64,000 nt of DNA from Mycolicibacterium sp. S2-37 (GCF_017352375.1 NZ_JAFEVR010000013.1:62001-126000); one strand, 5' to 3'. Shown: positions 17,853-26,654, counted from the stretch's first letter. Numbers and translations: made by a program. The notes: generated by a model not told the origin, from the letters alone.

Positions 17853-18467
17853 GTGAAACGGATTGCCAAGGTCTGGGTCGCACTTCTCTTGGCGTTCGTT
17901 CTCACGCTGGTGGGGCTACTCGTGTTCGCTAAAGCGGTCCTGCAGAGTGAGAGCTCAGGGCGGATGTACACGTCGCCATCTCAGCTGCCGTTCAATGAAT
18001 TCGCGGTGGTTCTCGGCTGCGCGGAATTCTCGGACGGATATCCCAACAGTTACTTCGTCAACCGGATCGCGGCGGCTGCCGAGGTGTTCCACGCCGGCAA
18101 GGTACGCAGGATCATCGCCAGCGGAGCCAAGGGCTCTGACGGTGACGAGGCGGCGCTGATGAAACAGGCGCTGATGGATCTGAACGTTCCAGCCGATGCA
18201 ATCGTCGAGGACGACAATGGCTTCGACACCTTCAACTCGATCGTGCGCTTGGCGGATTTCTTCGAGTTACAGGAGGTGACGGTCGTAGCCCAGCCTTCCC
18301 AGATTCGCCGGGCGATCTTCATCGCTCGCGCTCATGGAATCGACGCGGTGGGATTCGAGGCGCGAAGTGTTTCCTGGGCAGACGCGTGGGAGACCCACGT
18401 GCGCGAACAACTCGCACAGGTCAAGGCCCTCGTCGACGTCTGGGTGTTTCGCCGCGATCCTCGCTGA
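17853..18467 (+). CDS. SanA/YdcF-like DUF218 membrane protein
   Basis: A 204-residue protein with one N-terminal membrane anchor (VWVALLLAFVLTLVGLLVFA, residues 6-25) and an outward-facing DUF218 domain. The pattern follows E. coli SanA: FAVVLGCAEF, then RIAAAAEVFHAGKVRRIIAS, the acidic GSDGDEAALM, FDTFNSIVRLADFF and IRRAIFIARAHGIDAVGFEA. SanA affects envelope permeability to vancomycin; the activity of DUF218 proteins is unsettled. GTG 17853 is preferred because TACCAT ends 7 bases upstream. It sits divergent to the porin across a 556-base gap, so the island joins two envelope-permeability functions. GC is about 58% in a 60-base sample. Confidence 0.8.
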   Translation: MKRIAKVWVALLLAFVLTLVGLLVFAKAVLQSESSGRMYTSPSQLPFNEFAVVLGCAEFSDGYPNSYFVNRIAAAAEVFHAGKVRRIIASGAKGSDGDEAALMKQALMDLNVPADAIVEDDNGFDTFNSIVRLADFFELQEVTVVAQPSQIRRAIFIARAHGIDAVGFEARSVSWADAWETHVREQLAQVKALVDVWVFRRDPR

Positions 18468-18509
18468 CGGCCCTGCTCCGTCGGACCAGCCGCTCAAGGT
18501 CAACTCATA

Positions 18510-20036
18510 TCAACCCCGCTCGGCGATGTCCTCGAGGACGGCGAACATCGTGCGGGTCGGCACGCCGGTGCCGCCCTTGACCGTGTAACCCCACGGGCCG
18601 CCGGTGTTGTAGGCCGGCGCGGCGATGTCGATGTGCGCCCACTCGACGCCGTCGGCGACGAATTCGCGCAGATAGGTTCCGGCGACCAGCATGCCGGCGA
18701 AGCGCGACCCGCTGACATTCGCCAGATCGGCCACCGTCGACTTCAGGTCGTCCTTCAGTTCTTCGGGCAGCGGCATCGCCCACCCGTTCTCGCCCACCTG
18801 CTGTGACAGGGTGGCCACCCGGTCCCGGAAATCGTCGCTGCCCATCACGCCCGGGGTGCGCGCACCCAGCGCGACGGTCTGCGCGCCGGTCAGCGTCGAC
18901 GTCTCGATCAGATAGTCCGGGTTGTCCTCGCAGGCCCGCACGATCGCGTCGGCGAGGATCAGCCTGCCCTCGGCGTCGGTGTTGAGCACCTCCACCGTGG
19001 TGCCGCCGTATTGGGTGAGCACGTCACCGGGGCGCTGGGCGGTCGCCGACGGCATGTTCTCGGCCATCGGAACGGTGGCGATGACGTCGAGGGGGAGCTT
19101 CTGCTTGGCCGCGAGCACCACGGTGGCGATCACCGCGGCGGCGCCGCCCATGTCGGAGGTCATGTGGTGCATGTTCGCCGCCGGCTTGATCGAGATGCCG
19201 CCGGTGTCGAAGGTGATGCCCTTGCCGACCAACGCAATTTTCTTTTTGGGGGCCTTACCTCGCTGCTTGGCGCCCTTGTGGCTGAGCCGCACCAGCCGCG
19301 GCGGCCGGGACGAGCCCTTCCCGACGCCGACGATGCCGCCGTAGCCGCCCTTGACCAACGCCTTGTCGTCGAGCACCTCGACGTCCAGGCCGGCCGCTTC
19401 GCCCAGAGCCTTTGCGCGCTTGGCGAATTCGTCCGGGTACAGATGACTCGGCGGGGTGTTCACGAAATCCCGAGCAGTCGCGACCGCACTCGCGACGTCG
19501 GTGGCGCGCTGGGCGGTGTCGCGGGCCCGGCTCTTCGGCAACTCCGACAGCGCGGTGATCGCGCGCAGGCCGCCGTCTTTCGGGGCGGTCTTCGCACTGC
19601 GGAAATCGGTGAACCGGTAGCTACCCAGGATCAGGCCCTCGATCGCGGCGGCCAGGTCGAGCACCGACAGCGTCGTCAGCACGGTGGCCACCTTGTCCAG
19701 GGATCGAGCCGCGGTGCCTGCGGCGCGGCGCACCGTGTCGGCCGGCCACTCGTCGCGTGCCTTTCCTAGCCCGACCGCCAGCACGCTGGCCACCGGCAGC
19801 GACCCGATCACCAACCGATGGGTCTGGCCGTCGGCGCCGGTGGCGCCGAGCGCAGCGAGTGCGGACTCGATGTCGGCGATCTGGCCACGGTCGAGGAACG
19901 GTTCACCGGCCAGCACGGTCGCCGTGTCGTCGCCGCTCACGACGGGCACGACCAGCACGGACTCACCGATACCGCGGCGCGGCAGGGTGGAACTGACGGT
20001 GACGGCGGGGGCCTGGTAGCCGGGATCGTTGCTCAC
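18510..20036 (-). CDS. pepA: Leucyl aminopeptidase (M17)
   Basis: A 508-residue two-zinc cytoplasmic aminopeptidase of family M17. The catalytic C-terminal domain shows KIALVGKGITFDTGGISIKP (metal and catalytic Lys), the carbonate-binding NTDAEGRLILADAI and a later ANVSGSRFAGMLVAGTYL. The N-terminal third is the usual variable regulatory domain. GTG 20036 diverges from gcvT with only 25 bases between start codons. A TAGGGT on the minus strand lies about 8 bases before it, so both promoters overlap. It is named pepB (Rv2213) in M. tuberculosis. The adenylate cyclase gene that I recall next to it there is absent. Confidence 0.95.
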   Translation of the reverse strand: MSNDPGYQAPAVTVSSTLPRRGIGESVLVVPVVSGDDTATVLAGEPFLDRGQIADIESALAALGATGADGQTHRLVIGSLPVASVLAVGLGKARDEWPADTVRRAAGTAARSLDKVATVLTTLSVLDLAAAIEGLILGSYRFTDFRSAKTAPKDGGLRAITALSELPKSRARDTAQRATDVASAVATARDFVNTPPSHLYPDEFAKRAKALGEAAGLDVEVLDDKALVKGGYGGIVGVGKGSSRPPRLVRLSHKGAKQRGKAPKKKIALVGKGITFDTGGISIKPAANMHHMTSDMGGAAAVIATVVLAAKQKLPLDVIATVPMAENMPSATAQRPGDVLTQYGGTTVEVLNTDAEGRLILADAIVRACEDNPDYLIETSTLTGAQTVALGARTPGVMGSDDFRDRVATLSQQVGENGWAMPLPEELKDDLKSTVADLANVSGSRFAGMLVAGTYLREFVADGVEWAHIDIAAPAYNTGGPWGYTVKGGTGVPTRTMFAVLEDIAERG

Positions 20037-20048
20037 GGGAATCCACCC

Positions 20049-20054
20049 TAAGCT
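20049..20054 (+). promoter_or_regulatory. gcvT leaderless -10, overlapping the divergent pepA promoter
   Basis: TAAGCT ends 7 bases before GTG 20062. The opposite strand of the same 25-base gap carries TAGGGT before the pepA GTG. Both start codons appear to be served by intermeshed core promoters. Confidence 0.5.
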
Positions 20055-20061
20055 GTATCCG

Positions 20062-21156
20062 GTGAGCGAACCCCTGCACGGCCCCCTCGAAGACCGCCAC
20101 CGGGCGCTGGGCGCCAGCTTCGCCGAATTCGGCGGCTGGCTGATGCCGGTGTCCTACGCCGGCACCGTCAGCGAGCACACCGCCACCCGCACCACCGTCG
20201 GCCTGTTCGACGTCAGCCACCTCGGCAAGGCGCTGGTCCGCGGACCGGGAGCGGCGGCCTTCGTCAACTCGGCGCTGACCAACGACCTCGGCCGCATCGG
20301 CCCGGGCAAAGCGCAATACACGTTGTGCTGCAACGCATCCGGCGGAGTGATCGACGATCTGATCGCCTACTACGTCTCCGACGACGAGATCTTCCTGGTG
20401 CCCAACGCCGCCAACACCGCCGCGGTGGTGGCCGCCCTGGCCGAGCAGGCGCCCGACGGGATCACCGTCACCGACGAACACCGCTCGTACGCCGTGCTGG
20501 CGGTGCAGGGGCCGAAGTCGACCGAGGTGCTCACCGCGCTGGGCCTACCCACCGGCATGGACTACATGGGCTACGCCGACGCCGACTTCCGCGGCGTGCC
20601 GGTCCGGGTGTGCCGCACCGGCTACACCGGTGAGCAGGGTTTCGAGCTGCTGCCGCCGTGGGACGACGCCGCGACGGTGTTCGACGCCCTCGTCGAGGCC
20701 GTCCGCGCGGCCGGCGGGGAGCCGGCCGGCCTGGGTGCCCGCGACACCCTGCGCACCGAGATGGGTTACGCGCTGCACGGGCACGAACTCTCTCCGGAGA
20801 TCTCCCCGCTGCAGGCCCGCTGCGGCTGGGCGATCGGCTGGCGCAAGGAGGCGTTCTGGGGCCGCGACGCGCTGCTGGCCGAGAAGGAGGCCGGGCCGAA
20901 ACGGTCGCTGCGCGGACTGCGGGCCGTCGGGCGCGGGGTGCTGCGCCCCGATCTGACCGTGTACGACGGCGACACCGCCATCGGCGTCACCACGTCGGGA
21001 ACGTTCTCGCCGAGCCTCAAGATCGGCATCGCGCTGGCGCTGCTGGACACCTCTCACGAGGTGGCCGACGGCAGTCGCGTCGAGGTCGACGTCCGCGGCC
21101 GGCGCGTCGAGTGCGAGGTGGTCAAGCCGCCGTTCCTGGAGGCCAAAACCCGCTAG
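20062..21156 (+). CDS. gcvT: Glycine cleavage system T protein (aminomethyltransferase)
   Basis: GcvT releases ammonia from the aminomethyl-lipoyl group of the H protein and passes the one-carbon unit to tetrahydrofolate. The 364 residues start EPLHGPLEDRHRALGASFAEFGGWLMPV and contain GLFDVSHLGK, the NDLGRIGPGKAQYTLCCN block, GYTGEQGFELL and the folate-domain GLGARDTLRTEMGY. GTG 20062 is supported by TAAGCT 7 bases upstream. The lipoyl enzymes LipA and LipB that its H-protein partner depends on are encoded about 10 kb away. The other gcv genes are not in the window. Confidence 0.95.
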   Translation: MSEPLHGPLEDRHRALGASFAEFGGWLMPVSYAGTVSEHTATRTTVGLFDVSHLGKALVRGPGAAAFVNSALTNDLGRIGPGKAQYTLCCNASGGVIDDLIAYYVSDDEIFLVPNAANTAAVVAALAEQAPDGITVTDEHRSYAVLAVQGPKSTEVLTALGLPTGMDYMGYADADFRGVPVRVCRTGYTGEQGFELLPPWDDAATVFDALVEAVRAAGGEPAGLGARDTLRTEMGYALHGHELSPEISPLQARCGWAIGWRKEAFWGRDALLAEKEAGPKRSLRGLRAVGRGVLRPDLTVYDGDTAIGVTTSGTFSPSLKIGIALALLDTSHEVADGSRVEVDVRGRRVECEVVKPPFLEAKTR

Positions 21157-21166
21157 TGCAGCCCGA

Positions 21167-21172
21167 TACACT
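21167..21172 (+). promoter_or_regulatory. Leaderless -10 element of ilvE
   Basis: TACACT ends 6 bases before ATG 21179, within the 22-base gap after gcvT. ilvE can thus be transcribed independently without a 5' UTR. Confidence 0.55.
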
Positions 21173-21178
21173 TTCCCC

Positions 21179-22285
21179 ATGACTGACGGCCCCCTCGAGT
21201 TCACCGTTCACCGCAACGCGGAGCCGGCGACCGACGAGGTACGCGCCGGAATCCTGGCCAATCCGGGCTTCGGCCGGTTCCACACCGACCACATGGTGTC
21301 GATCGACTACACCGACGACACCGGGTGGCGCAACGCCCAGGTGCTGCCCTACGGGCCGATCGAACTCGACCCGTCGGCGATCGTGCTGCACTACGCGCAG
21401 GAGATCTTCGAAGGGCTCAAGGCGTACCGCTGGGCCGACGGCTCGGTGGTGTCGTTCCGCCCGGAGGCCAACGCCGCACGGCTTCGGTCCTCGGCGCGGC
21501 GGCTGGCGATACCGGAGTTGCCCGAGGAGCTGTTCCTGGAGTCGCTGCGGCAGCTGGTCGCCGTCGACGAACGGTGGGTGCCGCCGGCGGGCGGTGAGGA
21601 GTCGCTGTATCTGCGGCCGTTCGTGATCGCCACCGAACCCGGGCTGGGTGTGCGCCCCGCACACGAATACCGCTACCTGGTGATCGGATCGCCGGCCGGG
21701 GCCTACTTCCCGCGCGGCATCAAACCGGTCAGCGTGTGGCTGTCCCACGAATACGTGCGGGCCAGCCCCGGCGGCACCGGCGCTGCGAAGTTCGGCGGGA
21801 ACTACGCCGCCTCGCTGCTGGCCCAGGCCGAGGCCGCTGACCACGGATGCGACCAGGTCGTCTGGCTGGACGCCATCGAGCGCCGCTACGTCGAGGAGAT
21901 GGGCGGCATGAACCTGTTCTTCGTGTTCGGCAGCGGCGGATCCGCACGGCTGGTGACCCCGGAGCTGAGTGGCTCGCTGCTGCCCGGCATCACGCGGGAT
22001 TCGTTGCTGCAGTTGGCCACCGACGCCGGCTTCGCCATCGAGGAACGCAAGATCGACGTCGACGAGTGGCAGAAGAAAGCCGCAGCGGGGGAGATCACCG
22101 AGGTGTTCGCGTGTGGGACCGCAGCGGTCATCACGCCGGTCAGCCACGTCAAGCACACCGAGGGTGAGTTCACCATCGCCGACGGTGAACCGGGCGAGGT
22201 CACGATGGCGCTGCGTGACACGCTGACCGGCATCCAACGCGGCACCTTCGCCGACACCCACGGCTGGATGGCGAGACTGAGTTGA
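21179..22285 (+). CDS. ilvE: Branched-chain amino acid aminotransferase
   Basis: IlvE is a PLP enzyme that makes valine, leucine and isoleucine from their keto acids, and in mycobacteria also methionine. The 368 residues show fold-type IV features: LHYAQEIFEGLKAYRWADG near residue 80, YLRPFVIATEPGLGV, the PLP lysine in GTGAAKFGGNYAASL near residue 200 and EEMGGMNLFFVF. The gene has its own leaderless-type promoter. It ends 12 bases before the convergent cobS stop. Confidence 0.96.
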   Translation: MTDGPLEFTVHRNAEPATDEVRAGILANPGFGRFHTDHMVSIDYTDDTGWRNAQVLPYGPIELDPSAIVLHYAQEIFEGLKAYRWADGSVVSFRPEANAARLRSSARRLAIPELPEELFLESLRQLVAVDERWVPPAGGEESLYLRPFVIATEPGLGVRPAHEYRYLVIGSPAGAYFPRGIKPVSVWLSHEYVRASPGGTGAAKFGGNYAASLLAQAEAADHGCDQVVWLDAIERRYVEEMGGMNLFFVFGSGGSARLVTPELSGSLLPGITRDSLLQLATDAGFAIEERKIDVDEWQKKAAAGEITEVFACGTAAVITPVSHVKHTEGEFTIADGEPGEVTMALRDTLTGIQRGTFADTHGWMARLS

Positions 22286-22297
22286 GGAGCCGGCGGC

Positions 22298-23041
22298 TCA
22301 CCTGATCGCCAACCCGACCGCCACCAGCGTCGTGGCCACCTCGATGGCACCGCCCAGCACGTCGCCGGTGATGCCGCCGAAGCGGCGCACACAGTGCCGG
22401 ACCAGCAGTGCGGTGACCGCGACGGAGATCACCACGACGGCCGGGCCCTGCCACGGCCGTGGCGTCACCAGCACCGCCAGCGCGGCGACCGCCAGCAGCC
22501 ACGCCGCCACCACGGCGACCGGCTGCGTACCGGCGACCGATCCGCCCAGCGTGCTGCCCTCGGCGGCCGGGATGCCGCGCCGGCAGGCCAGCACCGCGGC
22601 GACGCGGCCCGCGGTGACGGCGACGACGACGGCCGCCGCACCCTGCCAGCCGCCCGGCAGCCGGGCGAAGGCCAGCGCCTGGGCTCCGATCGCCACCACC
22701 ACCGCCGCCACCCCGAACGCACCCGCCGAACCGTCGCGCATCACCTGCAGCGCCCGCTGCGGCGGCCCGTAACAACCCAGTCCGTCAACGGTGTCGGACA
22801 GCCCGTCGATGTGCATGCCGCGGGTGGCCAGGAGCAGAACGGCGACCGACAGCAGTCCGGCCAGCGCGCTGTGCGGGCCGAACGCCCACGTGCCGGCGTA
22901 GAGAATCGCGGCGGCCAGCGCGCCGAGCGCCACTCCGACCAGCGGCAGGGCGGACATCGTCCCGCGTCCCATCGCGCCGAGGCGCCCCGCAGGCACCGGC
23001 AGCACCGTGCCGAACGCGAAAGCCCCGGCGACGGAACGCAT
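22298..23041 (-). CDS. cobS: Cobalamin synthase (adenosylcobinamide-GDP ribazoletransferase)
   Basis: CobS joins adenosylcobinamide-GDP with alpha-ribazole to finish cobalamin. The 247-residue integral membrane protein has the family motif GMHIDGLSDTVDGLG near residue 80 with its acidic metal-binding residues, and at least six hydrophobic segments. ATG 23041 shares one base with the cobT stop (TGATG), giving translational coupling. A longer frame upstream overlaps cobT and is rejected. It is the last gene of cobU-cobT-cobS. Confidence 0.94.
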   Translation of the reverse strand: MRSVAGAFAFGTVLPVPAGRLGAMGRGTMSALPLVGVALGALAAAILYAGTWAFGPHSALAGLLSVAVLLLATRGMHIDGLSDTVDGLGCYGPPQRALQVMRDGSAGAFGVAAVVVAIGAQALAFARLPGGWQGAAAVVVAVTAGRVAAVLACRRGIPAAEGSTLGGSVAGTQPVAVVAAWLLAVAALAVLVTPRPWQGPAVVVISVAVTALLVRHCVRRFGGITGDVLGGAIEVATTLVAVGLAIR

Positions 23042-24087
23042 CACGACGAGACGCCGGCCTCGTCGAACGTCGCCATGGCGGCCAGCGCCGCCACCGCGGC
23101 CCGCACGATCGGCAGCGCCACGACCGCACCGGTGCCCTCGCCCAGGCGCATAGCCAGATCGACGATCGGTTCGAGGTCCAAGCGGTCCAGCGCGAGCGCG
23201 TGCCCGGGTTCGGGGGAGCGGTGCCCGGCCTGCCACCACTGGCGCGCGCCGGGTGCGAGCCGATCGGCGACCAGCGCGGCCGCGGTGACCACCAGCCCGT
23301 CGAGCAGCAGCGGTGTGCGCCGCACCGCGGCCTGAGCGCAGAACCCCGCCATCGCGGCCAGGTCGGCGCCGCCGCACACCCGCAGCAGTGCTTCGGGATC
23401 GGCGGCCACGCCTTTGGCCCGGTACATCGCGTCGCGGACCGCAGCGGTCTTGCGTCCCCAGCCGGCGTCATCGATCCCGGTGCCCCGGCCCACCACCGCC
23501 ACCGGCTCCGATCCGGTCAGCACGGCGATCAAAGCAGTTGCCGCCGTGGTGTTTCCGATGCCCATATCGCCTGCGATCAGCAGATCTGCGCCGGAGTCGA
23601 CCTCCTCGTCGGCGATGCGGCGGCCTGCGTCGATCGCCGCGGCGGTCTGCTCACCGGTCAACGCGTCCTCGACCGCGATGTTGCCGCTGGCGCGGCGCAC
23701 CTTGGCCGAGCCGTCCGAGGAGGACAGCGGTTCGTCGACGTCGACGGCGATGTCGACCACCCGGACTCCGGCCCCCGCCGTCTCGGCCAGGGCGTTGACG
23801 GCGGCGCCGCCGGCTGCGATGTTGCTGACCATCTGCGCGGTCACCTCCGCGGGATAGGCCGACACGCCCGCCGCCGCGACCCCGTGGTCACCGGCGAACA
23901 CCACCACCCGCGCGCGGGTGAACTGGCGCGGCGGGCACACCCCCTGACAGCCCGCGACCCACACCGAGAGATCCTCCAGCCGGCCGAGTGCGCCGCGCGG
24001 CTTCGTCAGCCGGTCCTGGCGGGCGCGTGCCTCGGCCATCGCCGCGGCGTCGGGCGGCACCACCGCGGTGAATGTGGGCTCGGTCAC
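23041..24087 (-). CDS. cobT: Nicotinate-nucleotide:dimethylbenzimidazole phosphoribosyltransferase
   Basis: CobT activates the lower-ligand base to alpha-ribazole phosphate. The 348 residues show FAGDHGVAAAGVSAYPAEVT near residue 75, GDMGIGNTTAATAL near residue 185 and the catalytic-glutamate region LGEGTGAVVALP near the C-terminus. GTG 24087 overlaps the cobU stop by 4 bases (GTGA). It supplies alpha-ribazole phosphate for CobS; the phosphatase step is not encoded here. Confidence 0.95.
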   Translation of the reverse strand: MTEPTFTAVVPPDAAAMAEARARQDRLTKPRGALGRLEDLSVWVAGCQGVCPPRQFTRARVVVFAGDHGVAAAGVSAYPAEVTAQMVSNIAAGGAAVNALAETAGAGVRVVDIAVDVDEPLSSSDGSAKVRRASGNIAVEDALTGEQTAAAIDAGRRIADEEVDSGADLLIAGDMGIGNTTAATALIAVLTGSEPVAVVGRGTGIDDAGWGRKTAAVRDAMYRAKGVAADPEALLRVCGGADLAAMAGFCAQAAVRRTPLLLDGLVVTAAALVADRLAPGARQWWQAGHRSPEPGHALALDRLDLEPIVDLAMRLGEGTGAVVALPIVRAAVAALAAMATFDEAGVSS

Positions 24088-24611
24088 CCCGGCTCCTTCA
24101 CGGTGAGTGGCTGACCGGCGACGACGAGCACGACGCGGTCGCAGCATGCGGCCAGCCGCTGGTTGAGCAACCCGAGTTCATCGGCGAACCGCCGACCCGC
24201 CGCGGTGGCGGGGACCACGGTCAGCCCGACCTCGGGGCTGACCAGCGCCAGCGGGGCGGGGAAGCCGAGGACGGCCCCGACCAGGTCGTCGGTGGCCGGG
24301 GACATCGGCGCGCCGGTCCAGGCGCCGCGGTGATCCATCTCGGCGGTCAGCCAGCCGCCGATGTCGTCGACGAGGGTGGCGGTGCGGTCGGCGCGCAGCC
24401 GGCCTGCGACATCGGTGGTCTCCTCGGTGGTCCAGTGCGGCGGCCGGCGACGGCGGTGCGCAGCCACCCGGCGCGCCCATTCGGCGTCCTGATCCGGTTG
24501 CGCACCGGTGGCCAGATAGCGGACCGGATCGGATCCGGCTGCCGCGGCGATCGCGGTCTCGGCCCAACCCGACTTACCCGATCGGATTCCGCCGAGCACC
24601 AGGGTGCGCAC
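24084..24611 (-). CDS. cobU: Adenosylcobinamide kinase / guanylyltransferase
   Basis: A bifunctional enzyme that phosphorylates adenosylcobinamide and then forms adenosylcobinamide-GDP, the substrate of CobS. The 175-residue product begins RTLVLGGIRSGKSGWAE, a P-loop, and has RRRRPPHWTTEE (guanylylation region) and LVSPEVGLTVVP. I chose GTG 24611 because GAGG sits 8 bases upstream. As I recall, cobU of M. tuberculosis is elsewhere (Rv0254c), so this complete cobU-cobT-cobS unit differs from that species. It lies 22 bases after the DUF3043 gene. Confidence 0.92.
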   Translation of the reverse strand: MRTLVLGGIRSGKSGWAETAIAAAAGSDPVRYLATGAQPDQDAEWARRVAAHRRRRPPHWTTEETTDVAGRLRADRTATLVDDIGGWLTAEMDHRGAWTGAPMSPATDDLVGAVLGFPAPLALVSPEVGLTVVPATAAGRRFADELGLLNQRLAACCDRVVLVVAGQPLTVKEPG

Positions 24612-24633
24612 GCCGCCTACCTCGGTCGAGGGC

Positions 24634-25308
24634 TCAGGCAACCTTGGTGCCGCGCTCGACCTGGGGGCGCGGCGCCCGCATACGCCGCAGCTGGGACGCG
24701 CGGCTGGCCGCGTAGAACCCGAGCTTCCACCCGCTCTCGGTGTTGTCCGGGAACTTGGCGTCCACCATGCGGTTCACCCGGCGGCCGACCAGGAAACCGT
24801 CGATGATCATGATCAGCACCAGGATGAGCATCGCCGGGGACAGCAGCCGCTGGAACTGGACCGACGGCACCGCCAGCATCACGAAGATCAGCGCCAGCGC
24901 CGCGGGCATGAACAGACCCAGCACGTTGCGGCGCGAGTCGACCACATCGCGGACGTAGCGGCGCACCGGACCCTTGTCGCGGGGGAGCAGATAGGCGTCG
25001 TCGCCGGCCATCATCCGCTCGCGGCGCTCGGCCATACCCGATCGGCGTTCCAGACGTTCGGCCTTGCGCTCCTCGCGGCTCAGCTTCGGCCCGCGCAGTT
25101 CCTTGCGGCGCTTGCGGGCTTCGGCGGCGGTCAGCGGGGCGGGCGCGACCGGTCCACGACGCTTGGCGGCGTCGCGTTTGGGCGTCGGCCTGCCCTTGGG
25201 GGCTGTCTTGCGCTCCGGCGACCCGTCGACCGCGGAACTCGCAGGCGAAGCGGCCACCGGGGCGTCCTCGGGGTGCTCATCATCGTTTCTGCGGCCCAGC
25301 AGTTTCAC
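24634..25308 (-). CDS. DUF3043 membrane protein
   Basis: A 224-residue protein of the actinobacterial DUF3043 family (Rv2206). The N-terminal 100 residues are highly charged and Lys/Arg-rich (RKRRKELRGPKLSREERKAE), followed by ARDKGPVRRYVRDVVDSR-like family sequence and two membrane segments (VLGLFMPAALALIFVMLAV and LLSPAMLILVLIMIIDGFLV). The function is unknown. TAACCT at 25316-25321 ends 7 bases before GTG 25308, so the transcript is probably leaderless and may continue into cobU. Confidence 0.85.
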   Translation of the reverse strand: MKLLGRRNDDEHPEDAPVAASPASSAVDGSPERKTAPKGRPTPKRDAAKRRGPVAPAPLTAAEARKRRKELRGPKLSREERKAERLERRSGMAERRERMMAGDDAYLLPRDKGPVRRYVRDVVDSRRNVLGLFMPAALALIFVMLAVPSVQFQRLLSPAMLILVLIMIIDGFLVGRRVNRMVDAKFPDNTESGWKLGFYAASRASQLRRMRAPRPQVERGTKVA

Positions 25309-25437
25309 ATCTGTCAGGTTACTTGCCGTACGCCCGCCGCAGACCGGCCGGGAGCAACATCGGGAATAGAGCGAAACTCAGGTACCGTTGAACATGTCTG
25401 GCCACGAAGCACACAGCAGGGATGCAAAGGGAGAGCA

Positions 25438-25800
25438 ATGACTGTTCAGGACGAGTCGGCGACCGCCACCGCAACCCACGGTGTAGTCCTCACCGACGCC
25501 GCGGCGGCCAAGGCGAAGGCCCTGCTCGATCAGGAGGGCCGTGACGACCTGGCACTGCGCATCGCGGTGCAGCCAGGCGGATGCGCAGGCCTGCGGTACA
25601 ACCTCTTCTTCGACGACCGGGCGCTCGACGGCGATCTGACCGTCGAGTTCGGCGGCGTCAACCTCACCGTCGACCGGATGAGCGCCCCCTATGTCCAGGG
25701 CGCCTCGATCGACTTCGTCGACACCATCGAGAAGCAGGGCTTCACGATCGACAACCCGAACGCCACCGGCTCCTGCGCCTGCGGCGACTCCTTCAACTGA
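25438..25800 (+). CDS. HesB/IscA-type iron-sulfur carrier (ErpA-like)
   Basis: A-type carriers deliver Fe-S clusters to target enzymes such as LipA and the Rieske protein, both encoded in this window. The 120 residues carry the three conserved cysteines in QPGGCAGLRY and the terminal GSCACGDSF. ATG 25438 is preceded by AAGGGAG at good spacing. Equivalent to Rv2204c. It ends 11 bases before a convergent membrane-protein gene. Confidence 0.94.
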   Translation: MTVQDESATATATHGVVLTDAAAAKAKALLDQEGRDDLALRIAVQPGGCAGLRYNLFFDDRALDGDLTVEFGGVNLTVDRMSAPYVQGASIDFVDTIEKQGFTIDNPNATGSCACGDSFN

Positions 25801-25811
25801 TCGCGCGGCGG

Positions 25812-26462
25812 CTAGTACTGGCCGCCGCTGCGCAGCAGATACGAACACACGAGCACGTCGCTCGGCTGGATGAGCAGCTGGGCGACGGCTTGTACTTCCT
25901 CATCCGGCGGCTGCTGCCCGCGCGATGAACCCGACGCCGGCGCAACCCGCATGGTGAACAACACCTGAGCCTGGTTGTTCGACCACGGGACGATCGTGTC
26001 GATCGAGGTCACCTCGGCCCTGCTGAACTGCTTACGGAACGCGTCCCCGGCCAAACTCGCCAGCGCCATGTCCGACCGCTTCTCCTTGACCGCGTCGAAC
26101 AGGCCGCACAGCGTATTGCGGGCGACGGTCTCGTCGTCGCCGTCGGACAGCGCGTTGAGATAGTCCTGGATGGCCGTGCGCGCTGTCTCGTCGGACAGCG
26201 GACCCGCCGTCCGCTGTCCGCTGTCGTCGCCTGCGGAGACCACGACCGCCACGATCACCGCGGCAACCGCCAGAACCGCGACCACCGCGGCGATGATGCC
26301 GGCGCGTGGGCGCTTCCGGTACGGCACGGGCGGCGGCAGCATGCCCGGATACACCGTCGAATAGGTTTGTCCACTCGGCTCGGGATACGGTTGCGCCGCG
26401 CCCTGGGGGGATCCAGCCGGCTGAGCTGGGTAGGGCTCCGGGTATGGATACGGGCCTGCCAT
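25812..26462 (-). CDS. Single-pass membrane protein with Pro/Tyr-rich N-terminus (Rv2203-like)
   Basis: A 216-residue protein: residues 1-50 are Pro/Tyr-rich and cytoplasmic, residues 54-77 are a membrane segment (AGIIAAVVAVLAVAAVIVAVVV), and the outer part has an NTF2/DUF4878-like look (TAIQDYLNALSDGDDETVARNTLCGLFDAV). Two cysteines in the outer part (TLCGLF and LVCSYLL) could form a disulfide. No enzymatic motif is seen. The position matches Rv2203 in M. tuberculosis, whose function I do not know. Confidence 0.78.
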   Translation of the reverse strand: MAGPYPYPEPYPAQPAGSPQGAAQPYPEPSGQTYSTVYPGMLPPPVPYRKRPRAGIIAAVVAVLAVAAVIVAVVVSAGDDSGQRTAGPLSDETARTAIQDYLNALSDGDDETVARNTLCGLFDAVKEKRSDMALASLAGDAFRKQFSRAEVTSIDTIVPWSNNQAQVLFTMRVAPASGSSRGQQPPDEEVQAVAQLLIQPSDVLVCSYLLRSGGQY

Positions 26463-26654
26463 CGAGTATTTCGCTCCCCAGGACGTGAGGTCAGATCACC
26501 TGTCTACAGTGACCGCGCGGGCATGTGTACGCAGGTTAGCGCACCACCGGCGAACCGCTCGGTGAGCCGCTGAGGGCCCCGTGCGGGCGGACGACGGCTC
26601 CACCGGGCCGCTACAGTCAGATAGACAAGGTAACGAAATGAAGGGTGACGGTTC

